Below are positions 9,242-18,965 of a DNA stretch of 64,000 nt, one piece after another (position 1 is the first letter of the stretch; every line of letters starts with the position of its first letter). The position numbers and the translations under genes were made by a program. The DNA is from Gammaproteobacteria bacterium. Its GTDB lineage: Bacteria > Pseudomonadota > Gammaproteobacteria > Chromatiales > Chromatiaceae. The notes below the pieces were generated by a model. That model was not told the origin of the DNA, ran no database searches, and worked only from the letters and a program-made list of their open reading frames with translations. The stretch covers positions 163,733 to 227,732 of the forward strand of contig RZZN01000001.1 in NCBI GenBank assembly GCA_009929855.1. The letters run 5' to 3'.

Positions 9242-10093
9242 TCAAGATGGATGGAGCGGGAGAGGCCGCGGCGGATCGGGCAGACCCATGGGGCCCGGCA
9301 CGCCGGCCACGACCGGGTGTCCGGCATGATCCTGAGGTCTCGCCGAGACGTCCAAACCCATCCCGGCGTGCCCACAGCCATGCTCCACGGGCTCGCGCGA
9401 TTGATCGGACAGCTCCACGAGCCACTGGGTCACGCCTGGATTCAAGCCAATCGCCGCCCGTGCCGCGCGCAGCCCAGCGCGACCCGGCAGGCGGATGCGG
9501 ATGCCGAGCTGTGCGCTGGCGATCGTGGCGCCAACGAGCACGCCCAATGCGCCTAGGCCACAGCGGGCCAACGCCTCATAGTGCGCGTCCGCGACCCCAG
9601 ACCCTGCAACGGACTCATCGCACGGACAGGGGCGCGCGCATCGCGAGGCCACACCGCACGGCGCCAAACAGGCCCGCGCATCGGCGTGCTCAATGCGCCG
9701 CGGCATTGGAACAACTGGAGCAGCGACACGCACGTGACCGTCACGAGCATCGATCAGGGCCACCAGATGATCCACCCCGGCCAGCTTGGCGCGCTCGGCG
9801 GCATGCCGACCGGCACTCAATGCGAGATCGAGCCGATGCTTGTCCAGACTGGGTCGACCCCACTCGGCACAGTGCCGCGGAGCACACCCGCGCAGCCGCA
9901 GGATCTCGCGATCAGGGTGGGGGGCGACGGCCGGTCCGCGTCGATCCTGGGCCTCCAGCTCGAGCCAGGCGCGCGCATCGCCCGCGGCGCCTGTCTCACC
10001 GATCCGCACCACGAGCAGGCGCACGCGCCGCGAGGGCGCGCCCGCGCCGGGCCCGCGGCTGGCCACTGACACCGCCAACCACCAGGGTCTCAA
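9242..10093 (-). CDS. Degenerate, N-terminally shortened CobT-like protein
   Basis: 283 residues, starting with TTG at 10093 whose bases overlap the cobQ stop (TTGA). The middle and C-terminal halves align by eye with CobT, nicotinate-nucleotide:dimethylbenzimidazole phosphoribosyltransferase. [20 protein letters not shown] corresponds to the helix before the GNTT loop. [20 protein letters not shown] then [20 protein letters not shown] corresponds to the domain that ends in PYLIPSHLSAE in E. coli. About 100 N-terminal residues are missing. The phosphate-binding GxxNTT loop reads [11 protein letters not shown], and the LGEGSGA segment that holds the catalytic Glu in characterised CobT is absent. 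It cannot use the known mechanism. It may be a pseudo-enzyme or a decaying copy. The call rests on remembered sequence, not a search. Confidence 0.5.
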   Translation of the reverse strand: MRPWWLAVSVASRGPGAGAPSRRVRLLVVRIGETGAAGDARAWLELEAQDRRGPAVAPHPDREILRLRGCAPRHCAEWGRPSLDKHRLDLALSAGRHAAERAKLAGVDHLVALIDARDGHVRVAAPVVPMPRRIEHADARACLAPCGVASRCARPCPCDESVAGSGVADAHYEALARCGLGALGVLVGATIASAQLGIRIRLPGRAGLRAARAAIGLNPGVTQWLVELSDQSREPVEHGCGHAGMGLDVSARPQDHAGHPVVAGVPGPMGLPDPPRPLPLHPS

Positions 10094-11601
10094 GATGCGC
10101 GCATCCGCACCCCCGGATCCGCGGGCATCATGAGCGACTCGAGCAACTCCAGGTCCAGATGTCGCTCGATACTGTCGGCCAAACGCTCCAGGGCGGCCTC
10201 GCGCAGCGCAGGATAATCGGGCATCCTCACCCCGCGCATGCCGGCCCAGCGCAACAGCGCGGACGCCGCGCTCGCCGACTCGAACAGACCGTGCACATAG
10301 GTCCCCAGGATCTGGCCGTCGGACGAGATGGCGCCATCCGGGCGCTCGGACTGTGCGCCGTCCAGGAACAGTGCGGGGCGCGCCAGCGCCGCGCCGACGC
10401 TCACGCCCGCGTGGATCTCATAGCCGGTCACCGCCGCCGCCTCGAGGGTGAGCCGACCCTGGACATTGGCCAGGATCTTCTCCGAGGCGAGACGCGTCTC
10501 CAGCTCGAGCAGACCCAATCCAGGGATCTCGCCCGGCGGGCCCTCCAGCCCGAGCGGGTCCTGGATCCGGGTGCCCAACATCTGAAAGCCACCACAGAGG
10601 CCGATCAGCTTGCCGCCATAGCGCAGATGGCGGGCGATCACAGGCTCCCAACCTTGGTGCCGCAGCCACTGGAGATCACCACGCACCGATTTGGAGCCGG
10701 GGAGGATGATGAGGTCGGCCGGTGGCGGGGTCTCGCCGGCTTGGACATAGCGCACGCTCACCCGCGGATGCAAGCGCAGTGGATCCAGGTCGGTATGATT
10801 GCTGATGCGCGGCAGACGCGGCACGATCACCCGGAGCGCCGCGTCCGACTTCTCGGCCTGCGCCACGGCCACCGCGTCCTCGGCCTCCAGATGCAGACCA
10901 TGCAGATAGGGCAGCACACCGATCACTGGCTTGCCGGTCTCGCGTTCCAGCCAATCGAGCCCAGGCTGCAAGAGCGCCAGATCGCCGCGAAAGCGATTGA
11001 TGACGAAGCCCAGCACACGCGCCCGCTCGCTCGCGCTGAGCAGTGCCAGGGTGCCGATCAGATGCGCGAAGACCCCACCCCGATCGATGTCGGCGATCAG
11101 GATCACCGGACAATCGACCGCCTCGGCGAATCCCATGTTGGCGATGTCATGCTCGCGCAGATTGATCTCGGCGGGACTGCCCGCGCCCTCGACCACCACG
11201 CGCTCGAAGCGCGCGAGCAGCCGCGCATGAGAGTCCAGCACCGCCTGACGCGCGCGCGGTTTGTAGGCCTGATAGGCGACCGCGTCCAGATTGCCGATCG
11301 CCCGTCCATGGATGATGACCTGAGCCCCCCGGTCGGTATTGGGCTTGAGCAAGACTGGATTCATGTCGACGATCGGATCCAGACCGCACGCCTGCGCCTG
11401 CACCGCCTGCGCCCGGCCGATCTCACCGCCGTCAACGGTCACCGCGCTATTGAGTGCCATGTTCTGCGGCTTGAATGGGGCGACCCGCATCCCCCGCCGC
11501 CTGAAGCAGCGGCACAGACCCGCGACCAGGACGCTCTTGCCCGCGTCCGAGGTCGTGCCCTGGACCATGAGCGTCTTGACCGCGCTGTCGACTTGGCTCA
11601 T
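10090..11601 (-). CDS. cobQ: Cobyric acid synthase
   Basis: 503 residues. It amidates four carboxylates of adenosylcobyrinic acid diamide using glutamine and ATP. The N-terminal dethiobiotin-synthetase-like P-loop reads [17 protein letters not shown], followed by [12 protein letters not shown]. The C-terminal class I glutaminase-like domain has [17 protein letters not shown], the nucleophile region [13 protein letters not shown] (catalytic Cys) and GYEIHAGVS and GTYVHGLFE (catalytic His). The start at 11601 overlaps the cobD stop (ATGA), so the genes are coupled. Confidence 0.95.
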   Translation of the reverse strand: MSQVDSAVKTLMVQGTTSDAGKSVLVAGLCRCFRRRGMRVAPFKPQNMALNSAVTVDGGEIGRAQAVQAQACGLDPIVDMNPVLLKPNTDRGAQVIIHGRAIGNLDAVAYQAYKPRARQAVLDSHARLLARFERVVVEGAGSPAEINLREHDIANMGFAEAVDCPVILIADIDRGGVFAHLIGTLALLSASERARVLGFVINRFRGDLALLQPGLDWLERETGKPVIGVLPYLHGLHLEAEDAVAVAQAEKSDAALRVIVPRLPRISNHTDLDPLRLHPRVSVRYVQAGETPPPADLIILPGSKSVRGDLQWLRHQGWEPVIARHLRYGGKLIGLCGGFQMLGTRIQDPLGLEGPPGEIPGLGLLELETRLASEKILANVQGRLTLEAAAVTGYEIHAGVSVGAALARPALFLDGAQSERPDGAISSDGQILGTYVHGLFESASAASALLRWAGMRGVRMPDYPALREAALERLADSIERHLDLELLESLMMPADPGVRMRAS

Positions 11602-12695
11602 GTGCTCGCGCCCCCACGCATCCCGCGCATCGGCGAGGACAGTCCGACGCCCGCGCATCCCTCCTCCAGCGCGCGTGCGAGCCGGCACCACCCCTCCTCC
11701 GTCCCCGGCAGCCCGAAGCGCAGACTCGGTGGCGTGGTGAAGCGCCGCACCCAGATCCCACGGCGCGCCAGTGCGTCCTGGATCAAGGGTGCATCCGCCG
11801 TGCAGACCCATTGAAAGAGCTCGGTGCCGCCGCTCGGGGGCAGCTGATGACGGCGTAGAAGATCAACCAGCCGAGCCGTCGCGCGCCCGAGCCTGACCCG
11901 CGTCGCCTCTTGCCAGACACGATCGGCCAAGGCCAGGCGCGCCACCAAGCGCGCTGGACCGGAGACCGTCCAGGGTCCGAGTCGCGCGCGGATGGCCGCG
12001 CGCGCATCCCGCCGGGCCAGCACGAACCCCACGCGCGCGCCGGCCAGGCCAAAGAACTTGCCCAGCGAGCGCAGCACGATCAGACCCGGCCGCTCGCTGT
12101 AGAGTGCCAGGCTCTGCGCCGGTGTGGCGTCCATGAAGGCCTCGTCGACGATCAACCAACCACCTCGCGCGCTCAAGCGTGCGTGCCAGTCGAGCAGGGT
12201 GCGCACCGGCCAGCGCCGACCGGTGGGGTTGTTGGGATGGATCAGGACGAGCACCTCGACCCGATCGATGAGATCGTCCCAGGCGTGTCCTGCGTCATCC
12301 TCGTCCAATCGCACCAGGGTGTGTCCCGCGCACCGCCAGGCCGCGGCGTGCTCCTGATAGCCGATGCGCTGGATCCCCACCCGACCCGGTGGCCGCAGGC
12401 TCGGCAAGACCTGGATCGCCGCCTGCGATCCGGCGACCGGCAACGGATCGGCAGTCCCGTAATAGGCCGCAGCCGCCGCCTCCAGGCCATCGCCATCCTC
12501 GGGTAGGCGTTGCCAGGCACCACCCAGCACGGGCGGGACCGGCCAGCCGTCGGGATTGATCCCAGTGGAGAGATCCAACCAATCCGACCAGGGGATCCCA
12601 TAGCGCGCGGCCGCCTCGAGCAAACGCCCGCCATGCTCCAAGCGCATGGATGGCGGGCGTGAGATGGACTGGATTGCATCATGGTCGTTGAGCAT
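11598..12695 (-). CDS. cobD: Threonine-phosphate decarboxylase (CobD/CobC)
   Basis: 365 residues, a PLP aminotransferase-fold enzyme that makes (R)-1-amino-2-propanol phosphate for the cobalamin nucleotide loop. [15 protein letters not shown] and [14 protein letters not shown] form the conserved N terminus. [15 protein letters not shown] (PLP Asp) and [17 protein letters not shown] (Schiff-base Lys) follow. The start is unsure: ATG 12695 or ATG 12647, neither with a strong ribosome site. It heads cobD-cobQ-cobT-like and is divergent from the riboswitch-controlled cbiMQO. Confidence 0.93.
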   Translation of the reverse strand: MLNDHDAIQSISRPPSMRLEHGGRLLEAAARYGIPWSDWLDLSTGINPDGWPVPPVLGGAWQRLPEDGDGLEAAAAAYYGTADPLPVAGSQAAIQVLPSLRPPGRVGIQRIGYQEHAAAWRCAGHTLVRLDEDDAGHAWDDLIDRVEVLVLIHPNNPTGRRWPVRTLLDWHARLSARGGWLIVDEAFMDATPAQSLALYSERPGLIVLRSLGKFFGLAGARVGFVLARRDARAAIRARLGPWTVSGPARLVARLALADRVWQEATRVRLGRATARLVDLLRRHQLPPSGGTELFQWVCTADAPLIQDALARRGIWVRRFTTPPSLRFGLPGTEEGWCRLARALEEGCAGVGLSSPMRGMRGGAST

Positions 12696-12841
12696 GCCAT
12701 CAATCTGCCACTGGGATGGACGTGGGGCAAGTGCCATGTGAGTGCCATGTGTCTGATGACCGCCGCGTTCGCGCACGTCCTAGACCGAGCACCCAAGCGC
12801 TTGTCTTGTCCTCGTCGAAGCGATTCGGATACACTGCACAG

Positions 12842-13048
12842 GCTCGGTTCCCCAGCGGCCAGACCGGTGCCATGGGGTGAAAAGGGAATACGGTGCGGCC
12901 ATCGCGACCATCGCGACGTCCAAGCCCGTAACTGTCCCCGCAACTGTGAGCGCCGAGGCAGACCTTCGATGCCACTGGACAGCCCGCCGTGCGGCCGTGT
13001 CCGGGAAGGCTGGTTCTGCCGATCGAGGCGCGAGTCAGGAGACCTGCC
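12842..13048 (+). promoter_or_regulatory. Cobalamin (AdoCbl) riboswitch
   Basis: All conserved blocks appear in order. The opening CGGTTCC is at about 12844, GGTGAAAAGGGAA at 12876-12888 and CCGTAACTGTCCCCGCAACT at 12927-12946. CCACTG is at about 12972, CGGGAAGGC at 13012-13020 and the B12 box AGTCAGGAGACCTGCC at 13033-13048. It lies 48 bases ahead of the cbiM start and should repress cobalt uptake when cobalamin is plentiful. The region 12696-12841 upstream must hold both divergent promoters; I see no clear boxes. Confidence 0.95.
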
Positions 13049-13096
13049 GGGCCCTCTATCAGCGATCGGGACGGGTGATCCCACAACGAGGTCAAG

Positions 13097-13720
13097 ATGC
13101 ATATCGTCGATGGCGCGCTCGCCTATCCAGTGGTGGTCGGTGGCGCTGGGTTGGCCGTGGCCGGGATCCTGAGAGGTCTCAAGGATCTGGAGGTCGAGCG
13201 TATCCCCGCGGCTGGGGTATTGAGTGCCACCTTCTTCATCGCCGCCTTGATCCATGTACCGATCGGTCCTTCGAGCGCGCATCTGTTGCTGAACGGTCTG
13301 GCCGGACTCGTGCTCGGCTGGGCGGCCTTTCCGGCGCTCTTCGTCGGCTTGTTGCTGCAAGCGGTCTTCTTCGGCTTCGGCGGCCTGACCACACTCGGCG
13401 TCAACACTCTGGCCCTGGCCTTGCCAGCGGTCATCGTCCACATGCTCTGCCGGCCCGGTCTACACGCACAGAAGATTGGCGTCGCGGCCCTCTGGGGCGG
13501 TCTCGGTGGCGCACTGGCGGTCGCCATGACCGCCGCGCTCATCGCCCTGGCCCTGGCGCTGAGTGGTCAGCATTATCTGAGCGCCGCCAAGCTCATCCTC
13601 ATCGCCCATCTGCCGCTCATGGTGATCGAGGGACTGCTCTGCGCCGCCGCGGTCACCCTGATCCGTCAGGTGAAACCAAACCTGCTCGGCCTCTTCGACC
13701 AATCACTCGCGCGTGGCTGA
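13097..13720 (+). CDS. cbiM: Cobalt ECF transporter substrate-binding subunit CbiM
   Basis: 207 residues, an integral membrane S-component. It begins with the family's metal-binding MHIVDG (Met1, His2), followed by several long hydrophobic helices and the conserved HVPIGPSSAHLLLNGLAGLV. A GAGG ribosome site precedes the ATG at 13097. The cobalamin riboswitch upstream indicates cobalt rather than nickel. No CbiN gene follows, as would be usual in cbiMNQO; only 15 bases separate it from cbiQ. Confidence 0.93.
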   Translation: MHIVDGALAYPVVVGGAGLAVAGILRGLKDLEVERIPAAGVLSATFFIAALIHVPIGPSSAHLLLNGLAGLVLGWAAFPALFVGLLLQAVFFGFGGLTTLGVNTLALALPAVIVHMLCRPGLHAQKIGVAALWGGLGGALAVAMTAALIALALALSGQHYLSAAKLILIAHLPLMVIEGLLCAAAVTLIRQVKPNLLGLFDQSLARG

Positions 13721-13735
13721 GCCCGACATCAGGGG

Positions 13736-14509
13736 ATGGCACAGATCCTCACCCCCGTGACGCGCCGGCTCACGAGCAGGGCGCCCGGCGCGGGTCCACT
13801 CGCCGGTCTGGATCCCAGGACGCGGATCATCGTGGCGGTCGCCCACGCGCTGGTGGTCATCTCGCTCGAGCACCTGGTCACACTGCTCGCCGCGCTGGCG
13901 CTGGCCATCCTCCTGCTGCTCAGCGCGCGTCTGCCGCTTGCATCCATCCGGCGACGCTTGGCGGGAATGGCTGGATTCATGCTCATGCTCCTGATCACGC
14001 TGCCATTGAGCATCCCTGGGACACCGATCCTGGAGCTCGGACCACTCGCGGCCAGCGCCGAGGGTCTGCGCCAGGCGCTCGAGATCCTGCTCAAGGCCGC
14101 GACCATCGCCCTGACACTGTTGGTCTTGGTCGGTAGCCTGGACGCGGTGACACTCGGTCATGCCCTGGCACGCCTGCGCTTGCCCACGCGGCTTGTCCAG
14201 CTCCTGCTCTTCACCGTCCGCTATATCGACGTCATCGGCCAAGAGTACGCCAGACTGCGCAGCGCCATGCGGGCACGTTGTTTTCGTCCGGGCAACGACA
14301 GACAGACCTACCGCAGCCTCGGCTATCTGGTCGGGATGCTGCTGGTGCGCAGCCTGGAGCGATCTGAGCGCATCCTCGCCGCGATGCGCTGCCGTGGCTT
14401 CCAAGGTCAGTTCCACCGACTCGACGGGCTCGCCTTGGGGCCGGGCGATGTCCTCTTCGCGCTGCTCGCGGCACTGGCGCTCACCGCGCTGATCGCCTTG
14501 GATCCCTGA
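13736..14509 (+). CDS. cbiQ: Cobalt ECF transporter transmembrane protein CbiQ
   Basis: 257 residues, the T-component that links CbiM to the ATPase. It has four or five membrane helices. Near residues 180-225 are the two Ala-Arg-Gly-type coupling motifs of the family, here read as MRARCFRPGN and MRCRGFQGQ, which contact the ATPase. The start ATG is 15 bases after cbiM and the stop is 1 base before the cbiO ATG. Confidence 0.92.
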   Translation: MAQILTPVTRRLTSRAPGAGPLAGLDPRTRIIVAVAHALVVISLEHLVTLLAALALAILLLLSARLPLASIRRRLAGMAGFMLMLLITLPLSIPGTPILELGPLAASAEGLRQALEILLKAATIALTLLVLVGSLDAVTLGHALARLRLPTRLVQLLLFTVRYIDVIGQEYARLRSAMRARCFRPGNDRQTYRSLGYLVGMLLVRSLERSERILAAMRCRGFQGQFHRLDGLALGPGDVLFALLAALALTALIALDP

Positions 14510-14510
14510 C

Positions 14511-15197
14511 ATGGCGCATTTGATCGCCCTGCACGAGGTGCGCTTCGCCTATCCTGGTCAGGCCCCCGTGCTGCGTGAGGCATCACTCACGCTCGCAGCG
14601 GGTGAGCGCATCGCGCTGACTGGTGCCAATGGGTCCGGCAAGAGCACACTCCTGCATCTGATCGTCGGACTCCTCACCCCACAAGCGGGGACCATCATGG
14701 CCTTCGGCGCCCCGCGGCGACGCGAGGCCGACTTCCATGAGGTGAGACGGCGCGCCGGGCTGGTCTTCCAGGATCCGGACGACCAGCTGTTCTGCCCGAC
14801 GGTCGCCGAGGACATCGCGTTCGGGCCGCTCAATCTCGGCAAATCGCGCGCGGAGGCACTGGATCTGGTCGATCACACGCTCGATCGGCTCCAGCTGCGA
14901 CATCTGCGCGACCGCGTCACCCATCAACTCTCGGGCGGGGAGAAACGTCTGGTCAGCCTGGCCACCGTGCTCGCCATGTCGCCGGACGTGCTCCTGCTCG
15001 ATGAGCCGAGCAACGGCTTGGACGAGTCCACCCGCGATCGCCTCATCAGGATCCTCAATGCGCTGCCGCAGGCACTGATCCTCGTCTCGCATGACGCCCA
15101 TTTCAGACGCAAGGTCACCAGTCACCAATATCGGATGCAGGATGGCACGCTCGGGGTGCTCCAGACCCATTGCGCGCATGCCGGGGCGACGGATTGA
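14511..15197 (+). CDS. cbiO: Cobalt ECF transporter ATPase CbiO
   Basis: 228 residues, an ABC ATPase. Walker A is GANGSGKSTLL, the Q-loop is VFQDPDDQLFCPTV, the signature is LSGGEKRLVSLA, Walker B is DVLLLDEPSNGLD and the H-loop is LVSHDAHF. All are intact. VFQDPDDQLF is typical of ECF-type ATPases. It is directly coupled to cbiQ; queG begins 46 bases further on. Confidence 0.95.
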   Translation: MAHLIALHEVRFAYPGQAPVLREASLTLAAGERIALTGANGSGKSTLLHLIVGLLTPQAGTIMAFGAPRRREADFHEVRRRAGLVFQDPDDQLFCPTVAEDIAFGPLNLGKSRAEALDLVDHTLDRLQLRHLRDRVTHQLSGGEKRLVSLATVLAMSPDVLLLDEPSNGLDESTRDRLIRILNALPQALILVSHDAHFRRKVTSHQYRMQDGTLGVLQTHCAHAGATD

Positions 15198-15243
15198 ATG
15201 GACGCTGGCACCTCCATCCGGCGGCCACGCGCAGGCTGATCCC

Positions 15244-16302
15244 ATGGACGAGACCCAAGCCACCTGGCTCGCCGAGCACATCAAGACCTGGGGTCAAGCG
15301 CTCGGCTTCCAGCAGGTCGGGATCGCCGACACCAACCTGGAGCAGGCGCAAGCGCGTCTGCTCGCGTGGCTCGCGGCCGGCCATCAGGGCAGCATGGACT
15401 ACATGGCTCGACATGGCACGCGCCGTGCCCAACCCGCTGCGCTGGTGCCTGGCACCCGCAGCGTCATCGTCGCGCGGATGGACTATCTGCCCGAGCCGAT
15501 GGAGCACGGCCTGGCGCGACTCGCCGATCCTTCGAGCGCCGCCATCTCATGCTACGCACTCGGGCGCGACTACCACAAGGTGCTGAGAGGACGCTTGCAA
15601 CGACTCGCCGAGCGCATCGAGCGCGAGATCGGACCCTTCGGCTACCGCGTCTTCGTCGACTCGGCGCCGGTCATGGAAAAGCCACTGGCGGTCAAGGCCG
15701 GTCTCGGCTGGATCGGCAAGCACACCAACCTCATCCATCCCCGCGCCGGCTCCTGGTTCTTTCTCGGCACGATCTATAGCGATCTGTCGCTCCCACCCGA
15801 CCCTCCACTCGCCGATCACTGCGGCCGCTGCCGCGCCTGTATCCAAAGCTGTCCGACGGGCGCCATCATCGCGCCCTATCAGCTCGATGCCAGACGCTGC
15901 ATCGCCTATCTGACCATCGAGCATGCTGGGAGCATCCCGGAGCCACTGCGCCCGCTGCTGGGCAACCGCATCTACGGCTGCGACGATTGTCAGCTGGTCT
16001 GTCCCTGGAACCGCTTTGCTCGCATGAGCACCGAGCCCGACTTCAAGATTCGTCACGCGCTCGATCAGGCCACGCTCATCAGCCTCTTCGCCTGGGACGA
16101 GCCGACCTTCCTGGAGCGCACCCAAGGCATGGCGATCCGGCGTATCGGCCATGTCCGTTGGCTGCGCAATCTCGCGGTCGCCTTAGGCAATGCCCCGCCC
16201 GGACCCGGCTTGGACAGCGCGCTCGCCGCGCGCGCCGACCATCCCGAGGCTCTGGTGCGCGAGCATGTCCAATGGGCGCGCCGACGACAGACGCGCGCCT
16301 AG
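15244..16302 (+). CDS. queG: Epoxyqueuosine reductase
   Basis: 352 residues. It reduces epoxyqueuosine to queuosine in tRNA, the last biosynthetic step, using cobalamin and two 4Fe-4S clusters. YFVD-type catalytic region VFVDSAPVMEKPLAVKAGLG is present. Cluster cysteines are in CGRCRACIQSCP (with CIAYLTIEH downstream) and YGCDDCQLVCPWN. A HEAT-like tail follows. The start at ATG 15244 matches the family; a longer open frame overlaps cbiO and is not needed. Its place behind the cobalt-uptake genes is notable, because it is a B12-dependent enzyme. Confidence 0.95.
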   Translation: MDETQATWLAEHIKTWGQALGFQQVGIADTNLEQAQARLLAWLAAGHQGSMDYMARHGTRRAQPAALVPGTRSVIVARMDYLPEPMEHGLARLADPSSAAISCYALGRDYHKVLRGRLQRLAERIEREIGPFGYRVFVDSAPVMEKPLAVKAGLGWIGKHTNLIHPRAGSWFFLGTIYSDLSLPPDPPLADHCGRCRACIQSCPTGAIIAPYQLDARRCIAYLTIEHAGSIPEPLRPLLGNRIYGCDDCQLVCPWNRFARMSTEPDFKIRHALDQATLISLFAWDEPTFLERTQGMAIRRIGHVRWLRNLAVALGNAPPGPGLDSALAARADHPEALVREHVQWARRRQTRA

Positions 16303-16325
16303 CACAATCCGAATCATGCGCCGTC

Positions 16326-16343
16326 CAGACCGCTGAGGGTCTG
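16326..16343. terminator. Small hairpin between convergent queG and orn
   Basis: CAGACC-gctgag-GGTCTG forms a 6-bp stem with a 6-base loop in the 67-base gap between the two stops. It has no T-tract and is a weak terminator candidate. Confidence 0.3.
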
Positions 16344-16369
16344 TGCCCTGACAGGCGTACTGGACCCGA

Positions 16370-16924
16370 TTAGAGCTCGCGCAACAGATGACGGCGGTAA
16401 TGCTCCAACTCGGCGATGGACTCACGGATGTCCTCGAGTGCCAAATGACGCGAGGCCTTCTTGACGCTGCTCGCCACATCCGGCGCCCAGCGCTGGGCCA
16501 GGATCTTGAGCGTGCTCACATCCAGGTTGCGGTAGTGACAGTAGGCTTCCAGCCGTGGCATCCACACGGCAAGGAATCGACGGTCCTGGCAGATGCTGTT
16601 GCCGCAGAGCGGCGAAGCCCCCGCGGGGACATGCTCGGCGAGGAAGCCCAAGGTCAAGGACTCGGCGTCCGACACATCGAGCGAGCTGATCCGCACCCGA
16701 TCGAGCAGACCTGAGCGGCCATGGTGCTCGCGGTTCCACTCATCCATCCCAGCGAGGATCTGCTCGGGCTGATGGATGGCCACGACCGGACCCTCGGCCA
16801 GGACGCGCAGGTGCGAGTCGGTGACCAGTGTCGCGATCTCGAGGATGCGATCATGGGCTGGATCCAGCCCGGTCATCTCCAGATCGAGCCAGATCAGATT
16901 GTTTTCGTTCTTGGCCAAGTCCAC
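16370..16924 (-). CDS. orn: Oligoribonuclease
   Basis: 184 residues, a DEDDh 3'-5' exonuclease that degrades very short RNAs, including pGpG from c-di-GMP turnover. The motifs are [19 protein letters not shown] (Asp, Glu), the central [14 protein letters not shown] (Asp) and [20 protein letters not shown] (His and Asp). Length is standard. It is divergent from the small cytochrome and rsgA; orn beside rsgA is a common gammaproteobacterial arrangement. Confidence 0.96.
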   Translation of the reverse strand: MDLAKNENNLIWLDLEMTGLDPAHDRILEIATLVTDSHLRVLAEGPVVAIHQPEQILAGMDEWNREHHGRSGLLDRVRISSLDVSDAESLTLGFLAEHVPAGASPLCGNSICQDRRFLAVWMPRLEAYCHYRNLDVSTLKILAQRWAPDVASSVKKASRHLALEDIRESIAELEHYRRHLLREL

Positions 16925-17146
16925 TATCCCCTTCTAGTCGCCGCGCATTGGTGTGCGTTGATCGATTCAAGACGCGAAATCTGCTGATCCGGTTCCAGGA
17001 CCGGGCTGACTCGCTCGGACCGTCTGACCATGCCCTTTCGCTGCTGATTCTGCTAGGGTAAGTCAGATGAGATTGACTTGCGACATCGAGGTGTCGTTGG
17101 CGCGCGCCCTGCACCCTATTGACGATCGATCACTGACGGAGAGCCC

Positions 17147-17443
17147 ATGAATAGACTGCAATCCACCCGTGTCATGTCCGCAATCCTCATCGGTGCGTGC
17201 GGATTCATCGGCACGGCCCTGGCCGAGCCGAGCGAGCAGGCCGCGACACTCCATGCCCAGCATTGCGAGAGCTGTCACGACAGCTCGGTCTATCAGCGCG
17301 CGGACCGGGTGGTCCACTCACTCGATGCGCTCGAGCGTCAGGTGCAGCGCTGCGAGAGCGGGCTCGGGCTGACCTGGTTCGAAGAAGAGGTCAAGGATGT
17401 GGCCGTCTATCTCAACCATCATTTCTATCAGTTCGAGCGCTGA
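17147..17443 (+). CDS. Small monohaem cytochrome c, periplasmic
   Basis: 98 residues with a signal peptide cut after TALA (about residue 26). A single haem-binding CESCH follows near residue 41. The mature part has a predicted C-terminal helix, TWFEEEVKDVAVYLNHHFYQF, as in class I cytochromes. The mature chain contains no methionine, so the usual Met sixth ligand is impossible; His in VVHS or NHH is the likely alternative. A second lone Cys lies in VQRCESG. It starts 3 bases upstream of rsgA's leader and is probably co-transcribed with it. The redox partner is unknown. Confidence 0.85.
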   Translation: MNRLQSTRVMSAILIGACGFIGTALAEPSEQAATLHAQHCESCHDSSVYQRADRVVHSLDALERQVQRCESGLGLTWFEEEVKDVAVYLNHHFYQFER

Positions 17444-17446
17444 TCC

Positions 17447-18463
17447 ATGCCGAAACGGCGGCTCACCATACGCCAGATCGAGCGCATCGAGAGTCTCCAG
17501 GAGCGTCGCCGTCAGCGGCTGGGGGCGGGGCTCGAGGCGCTGCTCGCCGAGACCGCCGAGACCTCGATCCCTGAATCCGGCCGCGTGGTCGTGCGTCATG
17601 GCGCGAGCCTGGCGGTCGAGGATGCCGAGGGCGATATCATACACTGTGTGTCACGCCAGAACATCGGTCACCCGGTGTGTGGCGATCAAGTGGTCTGGCA
17701 CCGCACCGCGAGCGACCGTGGCGTGGTGACCGCGATCCTGCCGCGCCAGACCTTGCTCAGCCGACCGGATTATGCCGGGCGCGACAAGCCACTGGCCGCC
17801 AACCTGACACGCTTGATCATCCTGATCGCCCCAGCGCCCGCACCGAGCGACTATCTGGTCGATCAATATCTGCTCGCCGCCGAGACCATGGGGGTCGCGG
17901 CCATGCTCGTCGCCAACAAGTGCGATCTGCTCGGTGACGCCGCGCAGCGCGAGCAGTTCAACGCCGGCTTCGCGCACTATCCAGCGATCGGCTATCCGCT
18001 CATCTGGACGAGCCTGCGCGAACCCGCCACACTTCTTGACTTGGCCAGCGCGCTGCGCGACCAGACCAGCATCCTCGTCGGTCAATCGGGTGTCGGTAAA
18101 TCATCACTCGTCCAAGCGCTCCTGCCGGATCGCGAGATCCAGATCGGCCGACTCTCGAGCGCCACCGGTCTGGGACGACACACCACCTCGGCGGCCACCT
18201 GGTATCGCCTACCCGGGGGCGGCAGCCTGATCGACTCACCCGGGGTGCGCAGCTTTCGCATCGGCGCCATGGCGCCCGCGACACTGGCCTGGGGGTTTCG
18301 CGAATTTCGACCCTACCTGGGTCGCTGTCGATTCGCCGATTGTCATCATGATCAGGAGCCGGAGTGCGCGCTCCGCGAGGCTGTCGCCGCCGGGCGGATC
18401 GCGGCACAACGGCTCGCGAATTTCAGACACCTGTTGGCCGAGCTGACACAGGCTCGCCGTTAG
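17447..18463 (+). CDS. rsgA: Ribosome small-subunit-dependent GTPase A
   Basis: 338 residues, a late 30S maturation factor. It is a circularly permuted GTPase. An OB-fold comes first (residues about 40-110), then G4 ANKCDLL, then the P-loop VGQSGVGKSSLVQALL, then G3 IDSPGVRSF. A zinc-binding CRFADCHHDQEPEC completes the C-terminal domain. The ATG at 17447 follows the cytochrome stop by 3 bases. Confidence 0.96.
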   Translation: MPKRRLTIRQIERIESLQERRRQRLGAGLEALLAETAETSIPESGRVVVRHGASLAVEDAEGDIIHCVSRQNIGHPVCGDQVVWHRTASDRGVVTAILPRQTLLSRPDYAGRDKPLAANLTRLIILIAPAPAPSDYLVDQYLLAAETMGVAAMLVANKCDLLGDAAQREQFNAGFAHYPAIGYPLIWTSLREPATLLDLASALRDQTSILVGQSGVGKSSLVQALLPDREIQIGRLSSATGLGRHTTSAATWYRLPGGGSLIDSPGVRSFRIGAMAPATLAWGFREFRPYLGRCRFADCHHDQEPECALREAVAAGRIAAQRLANFRHLLAELTQARR

Positions 18464-18481
18464 ATCGATCCGGAGACCAGG

Positions 18482-18949
18482 ATGCAATACTGGCTGATGA
18501 AATCCGAGCCGCAGGTCTTCAGCCTCGACGACCTCGCCAATCGACCCGACCGCACCGAACCCTGGGACGGGGTGCGCAACTATCAGGCCCGCAACATGAT
18601 GCGCGACCAGATGGCCCGGGGCGATCACATCCTCTTCTATCACTCCAACTGTGCCACCCCAGGAGTGGTCGGGATCGCCGAGGTCGCAAGCGCATCCTAT
18701 CCAGATCCGACCGCCCATGATCCTGCCTCCGACTATTACGATCCCAAGAGCGACCCCACCAAACCACGCTGGTACCTGGTCGACGTGCGCTATGTGCGTC
18801 ATCTCCAACGCACCATCACGCTCGCCGAGCTCAAGTCGCACGCCGATGGCGCACTGGCCGGATTTCCACTCGTGCGCAAGGGCAACCGCCTCTCGGTCAT
18901 GCCGGTCACGCCCGCGCAGTGGTCATTCATCCTCAGTCTCGAGTCGTGA
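18482..18949 (+). CDS. EVE-domain protein
   Basis: 155 residues, matching bacterial EVE proteins (Thyn1-like, PUA-related fold). The start is MQYWLMKSEPQVFSLDDL, followed by WDGVRNYQARNMMRDQM, GDHILFYHSNC and GVVGIAEVA. EVE domains are thought to bind modified bases in nucleic acids. It lies 18 bases behind rsgA and is probably in its operon. The length equals the single-domain form, with no fused nuclease. Confidence 0.9.
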   Translation: MQYWLMKSEPQVFSLDDLANRPDRTEPWDGVRNYQARNMMRDQMARGDHILFYHSNCATPGVVGIAEVASASYPDPTAHDPASDYYDPKSDPTKPRWYLVDVRYVRHLQRTITLAELKSHADGALAGFPLVRKGNRLSVMPVTPAQWSFILSLES

Positions 18950-18965
18950 GCGGGCGAGCCCGAGG

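Noticed and set aside
9247..11814. 855-codon open frame on the plus strand
   Set aside because: It is antisense to cobQ and the CobT-like gene; the Arg/His/Pro/Gln-rich composition is a high-G+C shadow, and cobQ is certain.
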